From Stratiolaelaps scimitus (Eukaryota; Arthropoda; Arachnida; Mesostigmata; Laelapidae): DNA of 64,000 nucleotides. This document shows positions 34,370-47,275 of the stretch, piece after piece (the stretch's first letter is position 1; each line of letters opens with the position of its first letter). Below the pieces are notes generated by a model that saw nothing but the letters and a program-made list of their open reading frames with translations, was not told the origin of the DNA and ran no database searches. The translations under genes and the position numbers were made by a program. The stretch is from positions 2,170,001-2,234,000 of the forward strand of contig JABWDB010000034.1 of the NCBI GenBank assembly GCA_019614645.1. The letters are read 5' to 3'.

Positions 34370-37150
34370 GCCTTTGGCTTTTCGACAGCCACCTCGAGCC
34401 GCTAAGACAGCGAGACGAAAGCTACCACCACAACCAGCAACACGGCCATCGCCGCAGGTTTAGCTTTGCCTGTCCGGCCTTAAACAAAAGCCAGTGATGG
34501 CTATGTGCTAGGGACGAGTCGTATATATACGAATCGTAGGTAATCGTAGCCAGCCGTCGACTAGGCCATTTTCAACGACGCAGGCATGAGCCTATCGAGA
34601 CCATAGCCCTGATAGCAGGCCTATTTCGTTTGCGCTTGCTGTTTGCGATAGTTAACAAGGAGCGATGGGCGGCGGCGGCGGCGGCGGCTGGGGGCTCGGA
34701 CCTATCAGTGAATTCGCTTACTGGGCTTGCCACAAGGCCCCATCAGGCTGCCCACCCGGAGGAAACATCAATATGCTCGTGCCGTTTAATGCGCTTGGCC
34801 GCGCCCACCGAGATTGGTCCGGGGAGACAAAAGACTAAACGTGGATATGTGTTCAACTGATTCGTTGTTCACTCGAATGATAACCGAAAGATCACGTTGA
34901 ACATATCAAATAGAAATCAACACGAATTGATCAAGCAGAATCTACTTCGAAAAAGAACGCCATTTCAACAAGGCCTCTACCTCTATTTAGCATCCTCCTC
35001 TAGCTATGATTGTGTGTGTGTCGATCGCCTCCGTCCTCTCCCTGCCCGCAGTGATGACTTAGTCCCGTGATGCCATCTCGGACAGGTCCGTATCTCAGGT
35101 CACGGGACTAAGCGGTACGGCCTAGTTTGTAACGTGACGGGTGACACGATGCATCGATCTCGCATCGCTCTCAATAATAACAGATGACGAAATCGCACAC
35201 GTAGAAGAAACAATCTCTCACTGCTCAGTGGTGTGTATTTGTCAACTCGCGGTCGGACAGATAACTGGTGAAGCCACTCAAGCCCCGCGCGCGCGATCCT
35301 CTAGAAGCCGACGAGCAAGATGAGTAATGTCTAGTCAATCAATCGATTGCCGAGAGCTACGCTCTAGACAGAATAGATGACGTTGTATTAACTTGGTCCG
35401 CTTTCACAGGCCATCTCAGTCAGGGGCTTTACATCTGCCCTGGGCGAGTTCTATCGCCAACGCACCGAGTATATGATGACGCTTGACGTTCTATTCAGAA
35501 TGTCATTGCTTGATTGACCGTAAAGACAAACCGGTCGTGCGAAGCATTCACTGCCGTCCACCCGTCCCAAATGGGACGCCTTATCCCATGCGATACCATC
35601 AGAGCCTAGCAGAGACCCTTAGCTCTTGTTAGGCTGCTAATCTTGTTGCTTGTTGCGTATTTGTTTAATTTCTCGCCTCCGTCGCTAACTGCCTACGGGC
35701 GATTGTCGAGTTCGAGAGCCTGCTGTCGATTCAGTCAACATTGTTGTTCTATGAGCACTAAGTGGAAACGGGCGCTTTCCCGGAGCTTTTCCAGTCTCTG
35801 TTACAGTGCTTCGTGTCTCAATGTATGCATGACGCTGCAGCGAAGTATTCACATTGATCGTCACGTTGACAATGAAATAACGTGTAGTGTCTAAAGAACG
35901 TGATATCAAGTCATACAATGTCTATGACGTGTGGATAAGTATCGAGAAATGTCTAATGGAGCAGGACTGGGATGTTTTAGCCGCAAACGAAAGTCAATAT
36001 TATATTAGCGCGATTTTTACTCTAGCACGGTATCGGGGCACCATTGGCGACCGCTCGCTCAACCGCTCTACAAGGTATATCGTATTTAGCTTTGTCAGGG
36101 AACCATTGCTACATCAGGGGCGCATAATGCGTACATAGTATCAATCAGACTGGTAGGACAATTGACAGTCATTGACGCTGTGTTATGCCCAATCGTAGAT
36201 TTATATAGAATCTCAGAGGCTAGAATCTCGGGAGCGTTGCAGTGCTTAGGAGCCCTCGGAGTCTTTTTGCAGAAGTCCAACAGAAGTCCAGCGTGGCGGC
36301 ATTCTCTTGATGTTTCTTCTGCCTTGTGACTCTGCCACAGCTGGAACGGCGGCTTCCGTAGCGATATTCCGTACAGTAGCAGAACATGTTTGTTTGCTAA
36401 AGTTTCTCTGTGCAACTGCTGCCTGTGACCAGGATGCCTACAGAAAAAAAACGTCTCTGGCTAATGCGAGACGAGATAGGCGGTTCGTCCTTAATCTGCC
36501 AGACCGAGTTTCCGAGGCTCGGCCGGGCAAGGTGATAGCGAAATAATAGCGCGATGCGTGGACAGCGAGCCCGCTGGCGAGACAGCGGCGGCGCCGGTTC
36601 AGCGTCGCTGGTAGCAAGCGGGACCACAACGCAACGGCGATGCCACGACGAGAAGAGGTGGAGATACCAACATCGAGGCGGGACGATACGTCGGAGCAGC
36701 GGAGCCTGCAGGCTCCTCTACGGCCGGGTATTCTCCGGTCATGAAGGACAGCCGACAAAGATCTATACAGAGGGTGGGCTTCGTCTTTGCCTCGAGCCGA
36801 CAGGAAAAAGTGCGACATCGACGAACATTGCGGCATTGCGGACGAACGAGAGGCGGTGGCCCGACGTCGCATCACGGCTGTCGTCTGTTGTTGCCGTCAC
36901 CTTTACCGCGATAGCTGTGGTGAGTTCGTCGGCTACGGGGAACGTCGGCACATACCGTTGGACCTCGGGGAAAGACCAGCCAGCCAGTAACGCAGATGGC
37001 GACTAGGCGAACTGACTCTGCAGCAACTGGTATCTCAATCGCGGGCTCAATCGAGGGACACCGGGCGAGCCAGTGGTGTCTGCTCGCTTGACTGACCGCG
37101 GTTCGCGCAGCGGATCTCGGCAGACATGTCCAAGGCCAGACGAGATCAGT
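34370..37150. other. Mixed interval, no supported gene
   Basis: Contains a GGC repeat (34671-34690) and a hairpin at 35058-35112. From about 35.1 kb on it is otherwise unique sequence of average composition. The frames at 36438-36875 (-) and 36554-37006 (+) overlap each other and show no domain. Confidence 0.5.
35058..35112. repeat. 55-nt hairpin with perfect 13-bp basal stem
   Basis: CTTAGTCCCGTGA (35058-35070) is the exact reverse complement of 35100-35112. Inside, CGGA (35079-35082) can pair with TCCG (35087-35090) around a CAGG loop, leaving a nearly symmetric internal loop of 8 and 9 nt. The size and shape are in the lower range of animal pre-miRNA hairpins. I do not recognise a known miRNA seed. 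Confidence 0.7.
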
Positions 37151-37169
37151 CATGAGTGACATGATTTCT

Positions 37170-37212
<43 letters not shown>

Positions 37213-37630
37213 TGATACACATATAACAATGGGCTCGATCAGGAGAAGAGGCGGACCGGAGAGGAGCTGGAGTTGGTTAGCTGTTGCTTGCAAATTTGTC
37301 AGAGCTGAAAGCTGCAGTTGGAACAAGTCAACGTTCCTTGTGTCGCCTGGTCGTTCGCCCCTCATGTGTGCATTCATATTCTATAAGGAGCGTTACAAGT
37401 GAATGCGGCGAATAAATTTAGCGGGGAAATAGAAACAGATGATGAAATAACCTATCTATTATTATGCGTAGCACGTATTAAAGATATGCTGTATTGCCTG
37501 TCAGTTTTGTATTTGTCCATACGATGTTAATTCGTCTCGATAACCCATCTCATATACGGAACTGTGACCGACTGGGTCTCTAATCTACATCGTTTTTGCT
37601 GGCCCTTGAAACCTTTCATCAGCAATTGTT
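37150..37630. other. AT-rich interval with TA array
   Basis: Holds the TA array at 37170-37203 and then unique DNA up to a tRNA-like fragment (about 37556-37637) beside LINE copy B. No coding signal. Confidence 0.55.
37170..37203. repeat. (TA)n microsatellite
   Basis: About 32 bases of pure TA. Confidence 0.96.
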
Positions 37631-37637
37631 CCCGCCT
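37556..37637 (+). mobile_element. Degenerate tRNA-like fragment beside LINE copy B
   Basis: Read on plus, TGTGACCGACTGGGTCTC resembles the A-box region of the fragment at 34095 (TGGCCGAGCTGG then GGGTCTC). CGGAAC near the left end can pair imperfectly with GTTCCCG at the right end, in the manner of an acceptor stem, with about 80 nt in total. No B box is recognisable. The resemblance is weak and I rate it low, but its place at the 3' end of a LINE copy is the same as at the other two loci. Confidence 0.25.
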
Positions 37638-37640
37638 AGG

Positions 37641-37700
37641 TAAAGGTAAAGCTTTATTGGTTTATTAAAGGAGCTGCAATTTCACTATGCTTAAGCTCTT
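37641..37700 (-). mobile_element. LINE 3' end, copy B (minus strand)
   Basis: On the minus strand it reads GAGCTTAAGCATAGTGAAAT, then TGCAGCTCC, two AATAAA-type signals and CTTTACCTTTACC. It differs from copy A at only a few positions over about 55 bp, but lies 3.6 kb away in the opposite orientation. It has the same 5' truncation and the same CTTTAC terminal repeat. Upstream (higher coordinates) there is only AT-rich DNA and a TA array. Confidence 0.8.
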
Positions 37701-37763
37701 AACCTACAATAACATATTCACTGTACAGCTGAATACATCCGATTATACCACTCTAGATAGATT

Positions 37764-37765
<2 letters not shown>

Positions 37766-37798
<33 letters not shown>
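37766..37798. repeat. (TA)n microsatellite
   Basis: About 28 bases of pure TA. Confidence 0.96.
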
Positions 37799-37803
37799 CA
37801 ATA

Positions 37804-37831
37804 CAGCGAATACGGCACAGCGAATACGGCA
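37804..37831. repeat. 14-bp tandem duplication
   Basis: CAGCGAATACGGCA is present twice, back to back and without mismatch. Confidence 0.9.
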
Positions 37832-38062
37832 CTGAGCAACAACGTTGTTTCTTTCATTGTCCAAGTGTTGAGCGACTTTTTGAAGTCGCTAAATTGCTTT
37901 GAAACTTGACCCCCTCGGCGGCGCTAACCCTTATCTCAACGCCGAAATACGATCTCCCTGCAGGCTCTCTGTGCCTTCAACGTATGTAGCAGGATATATG
38001 TGTCGCAGCCCAGTGTGTCTGCGTCATCCGAAGTAGACGTGACCTTTGTCTCTGCGTATCAT

Positions 38063-38093
38063 CCCTGATCTATTGCATCACAATAGATCAGGG
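38063..38093. repeat. Perfect 13-bp hairpin with 5-nt loop
   Basis: CCCTGATCTATTG (38063-38075), loop CATCA, and the exact complement at 38081-38093. The stem does not extend meaningfully outward, so it is shorter than a normal pre-miRNA. Confidence 0.8.
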
Positions 38094-39412
38094 GTCTGGG
38101 AAGAAGGTATAAAACGAACCTCCATGACCGTACATTAATGGCAGTGTTAGCAGACTCTGCCTTTTGCATGGGTCTCTATGTGTGTGTGTGTGCGTGTGTT
38201 TGCGCATAGATGCATATTCATGTGGTGGTGCTGGTGGTGCTGGTGATGTTAGGTGGGCGCAGGCTCGCGTTGTTGAAATAAAAAAACTCTCAAGTTGAAA
38301 TCAAATTGCACGCCCTCCATAAACGGCACCATGCAATAAAATGGCCAGCGACGCTCGTCAGCGCACACCCACAATATTACTATAACCTCTCGAATATATA
38401 TGGTCTTCGGCCGGCTGCGGCTGCAGATACCGCTAAACTGCTACAGGTCGCTGAAGCAGCCCGTCTCGATGCCCACGGCTGTTTGGGCAGTGTCAGTTGC
38501 CCCCGCGGCACTTTGACGGGCAGCACTGTCGCCTGAGTAATCAGGTTAATATTTTAGACAGACCACGTTACTTGGCTGACTTGCTGCCGGCTTTCCAGGG
38601 TCTTCGCTCTCTCTCTTTTCTATTTTCGTGCCGTAGCAGATGACGTTGCTGGCGCCCGACGATGGAGCTGCTCGCTCCTCAATTATGCATCAGCGGAGAC
38701 CCTCGCGCGGGGGGGCGATCCACGAGCGGACGCTGAGCGATGGCGGCCGACCAACTGGGGCGATCCGTTGAAACCGAAACAGGGGAGAACTGCCCTACAA
38801 TAAGGAGAAAGCCCTTCGACCATGGCACATATCGGACACGATGTCGCCACCAGCGGCGGACGAAGGAGGAATCGAACGGCCGCATCGGAAAGGTACGCAG
38901 GCAGAAGCTGACGTGGACATTGTAGGATTACCGCAGTGTACGGTACATACTGAATACGACGAGTGTACGGAGGAGTGTACCGAGCTGTGGCAGCGGCGGC
39001 GTGGGGTAACCAATGATGTATCGCTGAGGACAACACAGCGTATTGAAAGCCGCCTCCGAAAGTTCAGAGTTTTCGGTGGTTCGTAAACCACCCACTGTTC
39101 AGTTTGTCAGTGGGCGGCCGTAGTCGGTCCTGATCAGTACCTTTTTTTTTTTGTCAACCAGTGGCAGTACATGCATCACCGGCGTAGTTCCTCTTCGACT
39201 GTCCACCAGGGAAGAGGGGGACGGCCTCTCTCCGCACTGTCTTCTTGCTCGCCTTTCGCAGATTTGTCGTGCTGCCCTCACGGCTGTCATTTGACAGTCA
39301 TATGTATTGCTCATGTTTGCTTCTAGGTTCCGGCTTTTCTCGCCAGGCGGAGCGAGGACGAGGCCCGAAGGAGCCGGTCCTTACAACGGCTGAATACTGA
39401 CGACAAAACTGG

Positions 39413-39416
<4 letters not shown>

Positions 39417-39450
<34 letters not shown>
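39417..39450. repeat. (TA)n microsatellite
   Basis: About 34 bases of pure AT/TA alternation. Confidence 0.97.
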
Positions 39451-39456
<6 letters not shown>

Positions 39457-42400
39457 GACCAACTTCTTCTCCTTCCAACGTCTTGGGACTCGAGGAACTG
39501 TTGTCAACCGGCCAGAGTTGGGCAATCTTTGGGGAACAATGGACGGACACGTCTTTCTCTCAGAATTTCTCAGCCGTAGACCTCCGTCAATGGCAAAACA
39601 CTCTCTGGTGGTGAAAATCTACCTATGGAACACAACGGGCGTCTGTTGCAATCTGTACATACCAATCACCTTGCTGTTGGCAGATTTCGATAATTTAACA
39701 GAGATTTCAGCAGTGGCAGCCCGACACATGCTCTGTTCCCGTCAGAACAGCACTTTCCTTATAAATTGCGAAGCATACCCGCCAACAGCGATGATGTTCA
39801 CCCATATGATAACATTTTTCACATTTGCACATTTTTTTTTGTCGGTGAAAGAAAAATTGCCCATATCGGCATTTTACTTCGACTATGACTATTACTAAGT
39901 GATGGGTATATCTCGGTATTTCACCACTGCCTCACAAATTTAGCCCTGCCCAAGCTTGACCATGATAGACCTAAACCAAATGAAATCTAGTAAACAGCCC
40001 TCTCAGATGACTGTTCTCTCCATTGTTGCAAAATGTCACATTGCAGAAGATAAGGCCAAAGAAAAATGGAGCCCGTCTATGTTTCTATGCTTATATATAT
40101 ATATATATATATGGATGTACGTGTAACAGCAATGTATCGTTTGGTTTTTAGCCAAAGAAACGGCAAAGCCGCATTTCGCACCGCCTACGCGGACAGTGGT
40201 CATCATTTGTTGTCCATGACACACCACTGTTACAGCTGTAGCTGGGACTGCGCCGCCGTGGGGTACGTCTGCGGGTATTTCGCCTATGGCCTGCTACTCC
40301 CGTTGGCTAGCTCTCTTTTGTCCCTGGACCCATACTCGTAGATGTGTGAGGCCAGCCTCCTTCAACGCACTTTGTATGAGAAGGCATTCGGCCCAAATCC
40401 GCCTTTAGCGTAAACGACTGACGAATCGACAATAGCCACCGTGAGAATTCGTTTCTCTCGCTACAATTCTCTTCGACTGGTGCCTCTTTTCGCCGAGTGG
40501 AGTGCCAGCATCCTTCTCCAGCCAGTGACGATGGCATGGGCTGATTCGCCCGTTTGTCTGCTGCGGGCTTCGCTTTTTTCTTGTCCCGAGGACAGCAGCC
40601 GCACCGGAGTAGCCTCTCGGGTCGGCCACCCCACTAACTAGTGGGCCTTGAGACACACCACGGTGTCCTTTCGGCCACCCTCGATTCGAACGAGATCTGT
40701 ACAGAGCCGTAGACTTGGCCGGCCGGGCCGGACCGGCCAACGGAGACACGAACGATGAGTTCGAACGACAGGATGATGAAATCCCCAAACGCCCCGCTAT
40801 CTTTGCCTTCTTCGTTACAGCAGCACCGTACTGCAGTACTGTGTGCGCCTGCTGGGTGGGGTTGCTAGTCCATTGCCGAACCAGGGCGCTGCTGGGACGA
40901 AAATCTTCTTGGAAAGAAGAGGAATACCGTTGGTATTATATTATACGTAACATCTATCAACGGAGAGGGTAAGCGAGAAAGTCAGACAAGGTGAAATAAA
41001 GCGAGGGAGGCTTTCTCTGTCTTTCAGAGAGACTCGGTAACCGTTGGCTTCTTCTGCTGTCACCTCTACTGCGGCTGCTCCGGCGGCGGCGGCGGCTGCT
41101 GTTACTGCTGTTGTCGCAGCCAGGGCAGGCAGGAGTCCTGTGGGTAGTCCCGCGCCGTGTACGGGAGGGTAGTAGTCCTTAATTAAGAGAGAATTGCCCA
41201 GGGACGCAATCTATCCCCGCCGCCACTTTCCCGGATTCCTGCGGTCTGCCCAACTCGTCGTCGTCGTCGTTCAGGGTCTCCTTGCAACCAACTGCCCCCT
41301 GTTTCCCTCTGCTAGGGGAACTTTGCTTCGGTTCGCCTTCGTTCGAGCCCAGCAACTCCTGAAGCGTAGTGCCATGTCACTGGTCGCGGTCACCACTGGG
41401 CTTCTTCACCCATTGGCAATCCTGTGCCGCCTTCTATTCGCTTGTTTCCTATGCTCATACTGACTCAAGCCAGTATGGCAGCCGCGGGTCACAGGCGAGG
41501 ACTACTGAAATATACGCCTATTCGGGTACAAAAGGTCAGCCGGTAGCTGACAGGACTATGACCGGGACTACCGAGGGAACGCGAAGCGAGGAGTTCTATC
41601 TCTTTTCGTGGTTTTCAGATCACGAGACGGTTGCCTCCCCTTGCTTTGTATCAGGCCTTCAACGGCGGGGTACGACTACAGGGGCCCCGCTGGTTGGGTG
41701 GGGTGAGAGTATTTATCATCAAATTACCACAGACGTTGTCGGTTGATCGTTGCCTCCTTCTCCTCGGCGTTTGCATCGGGCAGTTGGCAGCAGGCCGGCA
41801 AGCGTTGTGCCGACGGGCTCTGAGCGAATGGGATTTGTAGGACAGTACACTGTTCTTCGAATGGCGCCATCAGCAATGCGAAACCAAGTGCAGGGAGGAC
41901 CTCTTCGACGGAGCAAAATTGGCGCCTTTGCAGAGCAGCAGCACCAGCGGCGGAGGCGGTAGCAGCAGGCGTTCGACGTCGGGCTGGGCTCCTGAAATCG
42001 GTCAGCAACCGAGCCACGGCTGGTGGACCTGCCCACGACGAAGGCTGGCTGCTGCTGCTGCTGCCTCGAACTCGAGCTGCTGCTGGCAGGGCGCTGATCT
42101 ATCAAGGAGGAGTCCCGTTTGCCGATTGTAGCCACATCTCAGCCAATGTGCGTTTCCCCGCTTCTTTCCCTTGAGCCCCGTTTGCCTGAAAGACTACCTC
42201 CTACCTGCCTAGCCCTGCCGATATACGGACCACCACCGAATCACCACCGCCGGCGGCCGCGCCGCAGAGTTTTAGCCATCACACGAAGGCGCTTCCATTG
42301 AAGCGGACCTTTCGGGCTTTCTCTATCTCTGTCGTCCAATGGTTCTGTTCCAGCCTGTGCCCGCTACCACCGCCGGCGTCAATTTTCAGCGAACAGGCCG

Positions 42401-42860
42401 GGTAAATAGGTGCAACTCACCAGCTCAGAGCTGCCACCGAACTCGCCGCCCCTCATCCGTCTCTCAATTTCACTCAAGAGCTGTACAACGGGAGGCGGCA
42501 GTACCATATGCTGTTGAGTGTGCCGGCGCCGCCGCCACCATCAGCGCCCCATAGTCTTTGTGTGTAGCTGACGACTTGCAGCGGCTGAATAGCAGCAGCA
42601 GCAGCAGCATCTGCAGCAGCGATGGCGAGGCCAACGATGGCGCAAACAGTGGTACCACTGCTGTACCACTGCTGCCATTCCTGCTACTGCTCCTTCTGCT
42701 GTAGAAATTGCAGCAGCTGAAAACGAAAGCCGCAATTGCAATGGCGCTGCCCGCGTCACGATGAAGCCGGTAGTTGTAGTAGAGGTAGTAGTGGTTGAAG
42801 TAGCAACCATCGTCGTTGTCGGCTGGGCACGGGGCGGAGAAGTGGAGAAATGCGCCGAGA

Positions 42861-42882
42861 TGCTGCTGCTGCTGCTGCTGTT
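42861..42882. repeat. (CTG)7 trinucleotide repeat
   Basis: Seven CTG units. On the minus strand they read CAG and encode seven Gln in a 205-codon chance frame (42470-43087). Confidence 0.93.
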
Positions 42883-44100
42883 GGCGGCGAAAAGAGGGGA
42901 CGCTGTCGGCAGTTGCGTTTCCCCAGGCATCTCTCCCCACCCGGCACTCGGCGAGAAGCCGATGGAGGCGGGGAATCTTTAATGGCGGTAAATCTACCCC
43001 AAAGTCGGCGAGACTCGGATAGCGCGGAGCTGGGGTGGGGGCGCAGGGGATGGCCAGTAGTTTGGCCGTAAAGTGGAATCTACCCATCTCGGCCTCCTCG
43101 GCTTCCTCTCATTCTCAACATCTACCTCCCTCTTTCGTTTCGGAACGCTCCACTATGGCCGGCCGATTGCTGGACAGCGGGTTCCACGCAGCGCTCCCCG
43201 GCAGCGCGCCGCAAGCGCAGCCGGTAGCCGTTAGCCCCTCGGCCGGCAAGCAACTCCATCTCCGGCACTGCACTCACTGCAACTCTCCCACCCAATCTGC
43301 CGTACCCCGTCGTGGCGCGTAGCCTTCTTCAAACTGGCCTCCACTCTACGGGCCCTTTTGCGCGCTGAACTGCTTCCTCATGCACACACACACGCACACG
43401 GACACATTGTGCAACTTCTATAAATCAAGACCCCGCCCGGCGGCAGACTCCACTATGTTGAAGCCTCAAAACCTTGCGGAGCCCCTGTGTCTGTCGTCGC
43501 CGCCGCCGCCGCCTGTTCTAAAGAGGCCACACGGTGCGCTATTGCTGTGCTGCGGCGACCGCTCCACCAAGGTGTACGGGCAGGCAGGCAGGCAGGCCAA
43601 CACCAGGCGGCATGCGCTTCTGCTATCCTTTCGTTTTGGCTTCGTAAAGATGCGCCCACCTGCTGGGCTTTGGTCCACGAGCATCTGCTCCACTCTGCTG
43701 TGTGCGCCCCGCCCGGCTGGGCGGTACCCAACGCCGAGCTTTGCGACACCGAGAAAATCCATGAGAGTAAGGTACTTTACGCGTGCATCCAAGGGTATAA
43801 AGACGAAGCCATATAGAGGGGGAAAGCGTATAGCGCGACGTGGTAGGCAGCCTTAGCAGCAGTGTGGGGGGAATCAGCCTGCGAGCAAGCCAGGCTGATT
43901 CAATGTTTACCATCAGAGATGTGGAAGGCGCCAGCGGATATGTTAGCTGCTGGCGGTATCTTCTTTTTAGCGGTCAATACAACCGGCCGGCAAGACCCGA
44001 GACGCACACGAACATACAAGCACACAGTGTGTCCAGGACTGACCCAGCGGTGCGCAATAGAAAATCACCAGATCGACCCGGGCCTGCCTTTAACAACAGC

Positions 44101-44168
44101 GACATCGGTCCACAACAACAGCGCCAGCAACCACAACAACAACAGCAGTAGCAGCAGCAGCAGCAGCA
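44101..44168. repeat. CAA/CAG imperfect trinucleotide repeat
   Basis: CAACAACAG units grade into about six CAG units. On the plus strand one frame encodes a Gln-rich end that then stops. Confidence 0.9.
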
Positions 44169-46465
44169 GAAGCTATGGCTGAGGCAAAGGCGTTCGCCCG
44201 CAGAGCGCCGCTATTAGAGAACGTCAGTGGGCCAACACCGTTGAGGGGGGAGGGAACAGCCCCTTAGGCGCCAATAGCCCACGGGCTAGTCACCCAGTGT
44301 ATCGGGGAAGAGACGTGAGACCTGCTGTTAGAGAAAAGGGCGACGAGCGAAGGCAATGAGCAGAGCAGGGCCGACTCGAGCCCCGAGCCGAGCCAAGCCG
44401 ACCAGCGCAGACCCTCTTGCCTTTCCTGCTCTGCAATAGACAATGGCAGAGAAAACTCTTTCGCTGAAACCCAGCGTTCGAGCGATCCGGTAGTCCGGCC
44501 AGCTTCACGACCGACGGCGTCGCCCAATGCCTCCGAGATGTAGCTAAACCTCGCACGCCAAGGCGGGGGCCGGACAGACGGGTAGGCGAGCGGGTGTTCC
44601 AGCGAACGCATTTGAGCTGCTGACCATCCGGCCGCCCTGTTCGCCCAACGGGCCAATGCTAGCTGCTGTAACGCTTGAGGGAAACGGTTGACCTTAGCAG
44701 CTTCCCCTTACATTTCCCGCTCGATGCGAAACTTGGCTGCTTACTTGCTAGCTGGATTTCTGAACACGTCTTATACCTTACGTTTGGCCTTCGAGGGACG
44801 TTTCGTTTGGTTAGCGTCGGCAGCCGATTGGGGAGCGGTCATTGGGCAGGCCGTCAGGCGTCTCTCGGCAGATGTTGGCGCTGGTGGGCACCGATGAGGT
44901 GTGCGAATGTGGGCAAGCGTGGAGGGAACGATTGGGAGAACGACGGGTCTCAGTGTGCCCAGTGCTTTCTGCGTGAACGGCGGCCACAGCCAACGTTCCT
45001 GTGAGAGGGAAGGTGCAAGTAGCGTCCGTACACTGCGTCGGCAGGGTCGCTAGAACGACGCAACGCGGGGACGACCCCGGGGGTGAGCGAGACCTCCGCT
45101 TTGCCTGCCTAACAAACCTCCTCGCAATCAGACCAATCCCGATAATAAGGCCAATTCCCCACGCGATCCACCGGCTGTACCAGTGGGCCACGTCAACCCA
45201 ATGCCTACCTACTGCCACTCGACTTGTCTATATTACCGTACGATGGCCGGCATCACACGAAACTCTGCTCTCTCAATTTCTCTTTCCCTATTCTCTTTCT
45301 CCCTGTAGTCTCTCTACGCTTCCCGTACCCATACCGTTCACACTCGAATCGGCACTGACGGCAGCCGTCGCTCGACGAATCGCCCTATCCGCCGGCATGC
45401 GGTACCCGGCATCGAACATGAGCCAAGACTCCAGCGAAACGCGGTGTCGCTGTACGTCTCGTCTACCAGGCCAACACGTAAGCTTGCCCAATATCTACAA
45501 CACACAATTCGTCCATGTGACCTTGTGGCAGGGAGTTTTTCAGCGTGGCTTTCAGCAACGGCGACGGGACGTCTGCTCACCGTCGCGCCTGGCGGTCATC
45601 AAGGTTCACTTCATTGGGGGGGGGGCTCCGGTGTGTCGTGGGCAGCCGTGCGCGCTGATGAGGCAACACACTTTACGGGAGCCACAGCTAACATCGGCCA
45701 GCCCCTACCACTAACGACTCGGGGCCAGGATACAACAACAAGGCTACAACCCTGCGCCCTGTGCTTCCTCCGGTCTCGTCAGTCTTGCTCGCGCCTACGC
45801 AGCCCTTCGGGATTTTCAGACGAGCGGGTGGAGACACCCGCCTAGAGATGATACTAATGAAGGAAGGCGCTCCGTTGAACATTCTAGCTAACTAACTAGC
45901 CATCTTTCAGTTTCATCTATTCTATTCTGGTAACCAGCACCGGCATCGAAGCTCGCTTTCGTATGAGCCAAGGCGCTACCCTCTGTCCTCCACAAGACGG
46001 TTGGACAAATTTAGCTGCAGCAGTTATCGGTGCGCTTACGAGCCCGCCATGAGATTGTTCATGGCAAGCACCACTTCGCAGCAGCGACCCCCATCCTTTA
46101 GGTGACCCCGCGCCGCCGACGCCGCCGCCAATACCCACGAGCGGACATAAACTTCGCCAGGCTTGCTGGCCCGAGCAATATATGCTGACATTATCACTCC
46201 TGATCACGCTGAACCTCTGAGCACTGAGCGCTTCGCTAACCCCCAAGCACGACGGTGTCGAACAGCGACGAGGCCTTGTAACCTCGTCATTCGCCCCCCC
46301 TCTCTCGCTCGCGATCTCGTACAATGACGTCCGCAGGTCCCTCTGTTAGAAAAGACTCCCCCAGCCGAATTCCACGCTGCCTAGCCACAGATAGCACAGG
46401 ATGCTGGAGCACTCTGGCTCCAGGCAAACATCTAACGCCTTGCATATATGTATACGCCCGTATAT

Positions 46466-46473
46466 ATGAATAT

Positions 46474-46507
<34 letters not shown>

Positions 46508-46545
46508 TATACAATAGATACACATATATATATATATATATATAC
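46466..46545. repeat. Duplicated (TA)n array with GAATATACAA spacer
   Basis: Two TA arrays are each associated with a TATATGAATATACAATA segment, so the array and its border appear to have duplicated. Confidence 0.9.
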
Positions 46546-47181
46546 ATGCTATGTGTGTGAGCTTAGGCGTCTAGGCAAGGATGAGACCACTATAGTGGAT
46601 GTGCAATAGAGGAAAGGAGCGGAGATTAAAATTAATTGGAACGACCATTCTGAGTCCACTGAGCTATCGACACCGAGACCAAGAAACCGTCAGCCGGACC
46701 AACCAGTCGACGGTTGCCGACTTGCGCCAACTGCTGAGTACAGTCCAGCACCGCTGTAAAGGATCCTTGATCCAGGATCCTGCCCGCCTGTTTCTTCATC
46801 ACCGGCATCCTGTTGGGGCGGCGCGCAGCAAACGGCCGTAGCGGCAGCCAAGAATCGTCTGGCTGACGATCGCGGCCCGGCCGCGGAGTGGTGCCGTTTC
46901 GGCGGACTACCGCCGCCGCCTCCTTCGAGAATTTATTATACGACGTCGCACCACTACGCAGCGAAAAGTAGCAGAGACGTGCGTTCCGCTACGGCCGGCA
47001 CCAGTACCACTGCCGATTTTGGCGGCTGAGAATGGCCTGCCTGGCAAGGATAGCGGAGCGCGGCAGTCGGTGCGCGAGATGCTGTAGACGGAGGGCCGGT
47101 GGAGCGGCCAGAGAAATGCGACTCAGAAGGGAAAAGATAGAGACAGAGCGATACTACGGCGAGTCAAAGGCGAGTCGCTAG

Positions 47182-47237
47182 ATGGCCTGCCTCTACGTCG
47201 GCGGCTTCGGCGGCGGCGGAGGCTTCGGCGGAGGCTT

Positions 47238-47275
<38 letters not shown>

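Larger units (their letters stand above)
37840..40110. other. Mixed AT-rich interval, no supported gene
   Basis: Contains a perfect hairpin at 38063-38093, GTGGTGCTG minisatellite units at 38223-38250, a T10 tract near 39142 and TA arrays at 39417-39450 and 40089-40111. A 126-codon frame at 39518-39898 has ordinary composition but no domain I recognise, and its start is a TTG. Confidence 0.5.

Noticed and set aside
38863..38885. GAATCGAAC resembling an antisense tRNA T loop
   Set aside because: No stem pairing and no A box on the minus strand.
39518..39898. 126-codon plus-strand frame
   Set aside because: Starts at TTG, has no domain, and ends in Tyr/Asp low complexity. Plausible by chance in 64 kb.
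42470..43087. 205-codon minus-strand frame with poly-Gln
   Set aside because: The Gln run is the (CTG)7 repeat and a second low-complexity run is another CAG array. The remainder has no recognisable domain.
45001..45714. 237-codon plus-strand frame
   Set aside because: No domain, and other frames are open in parallel across the same interval. Consistent with chance.
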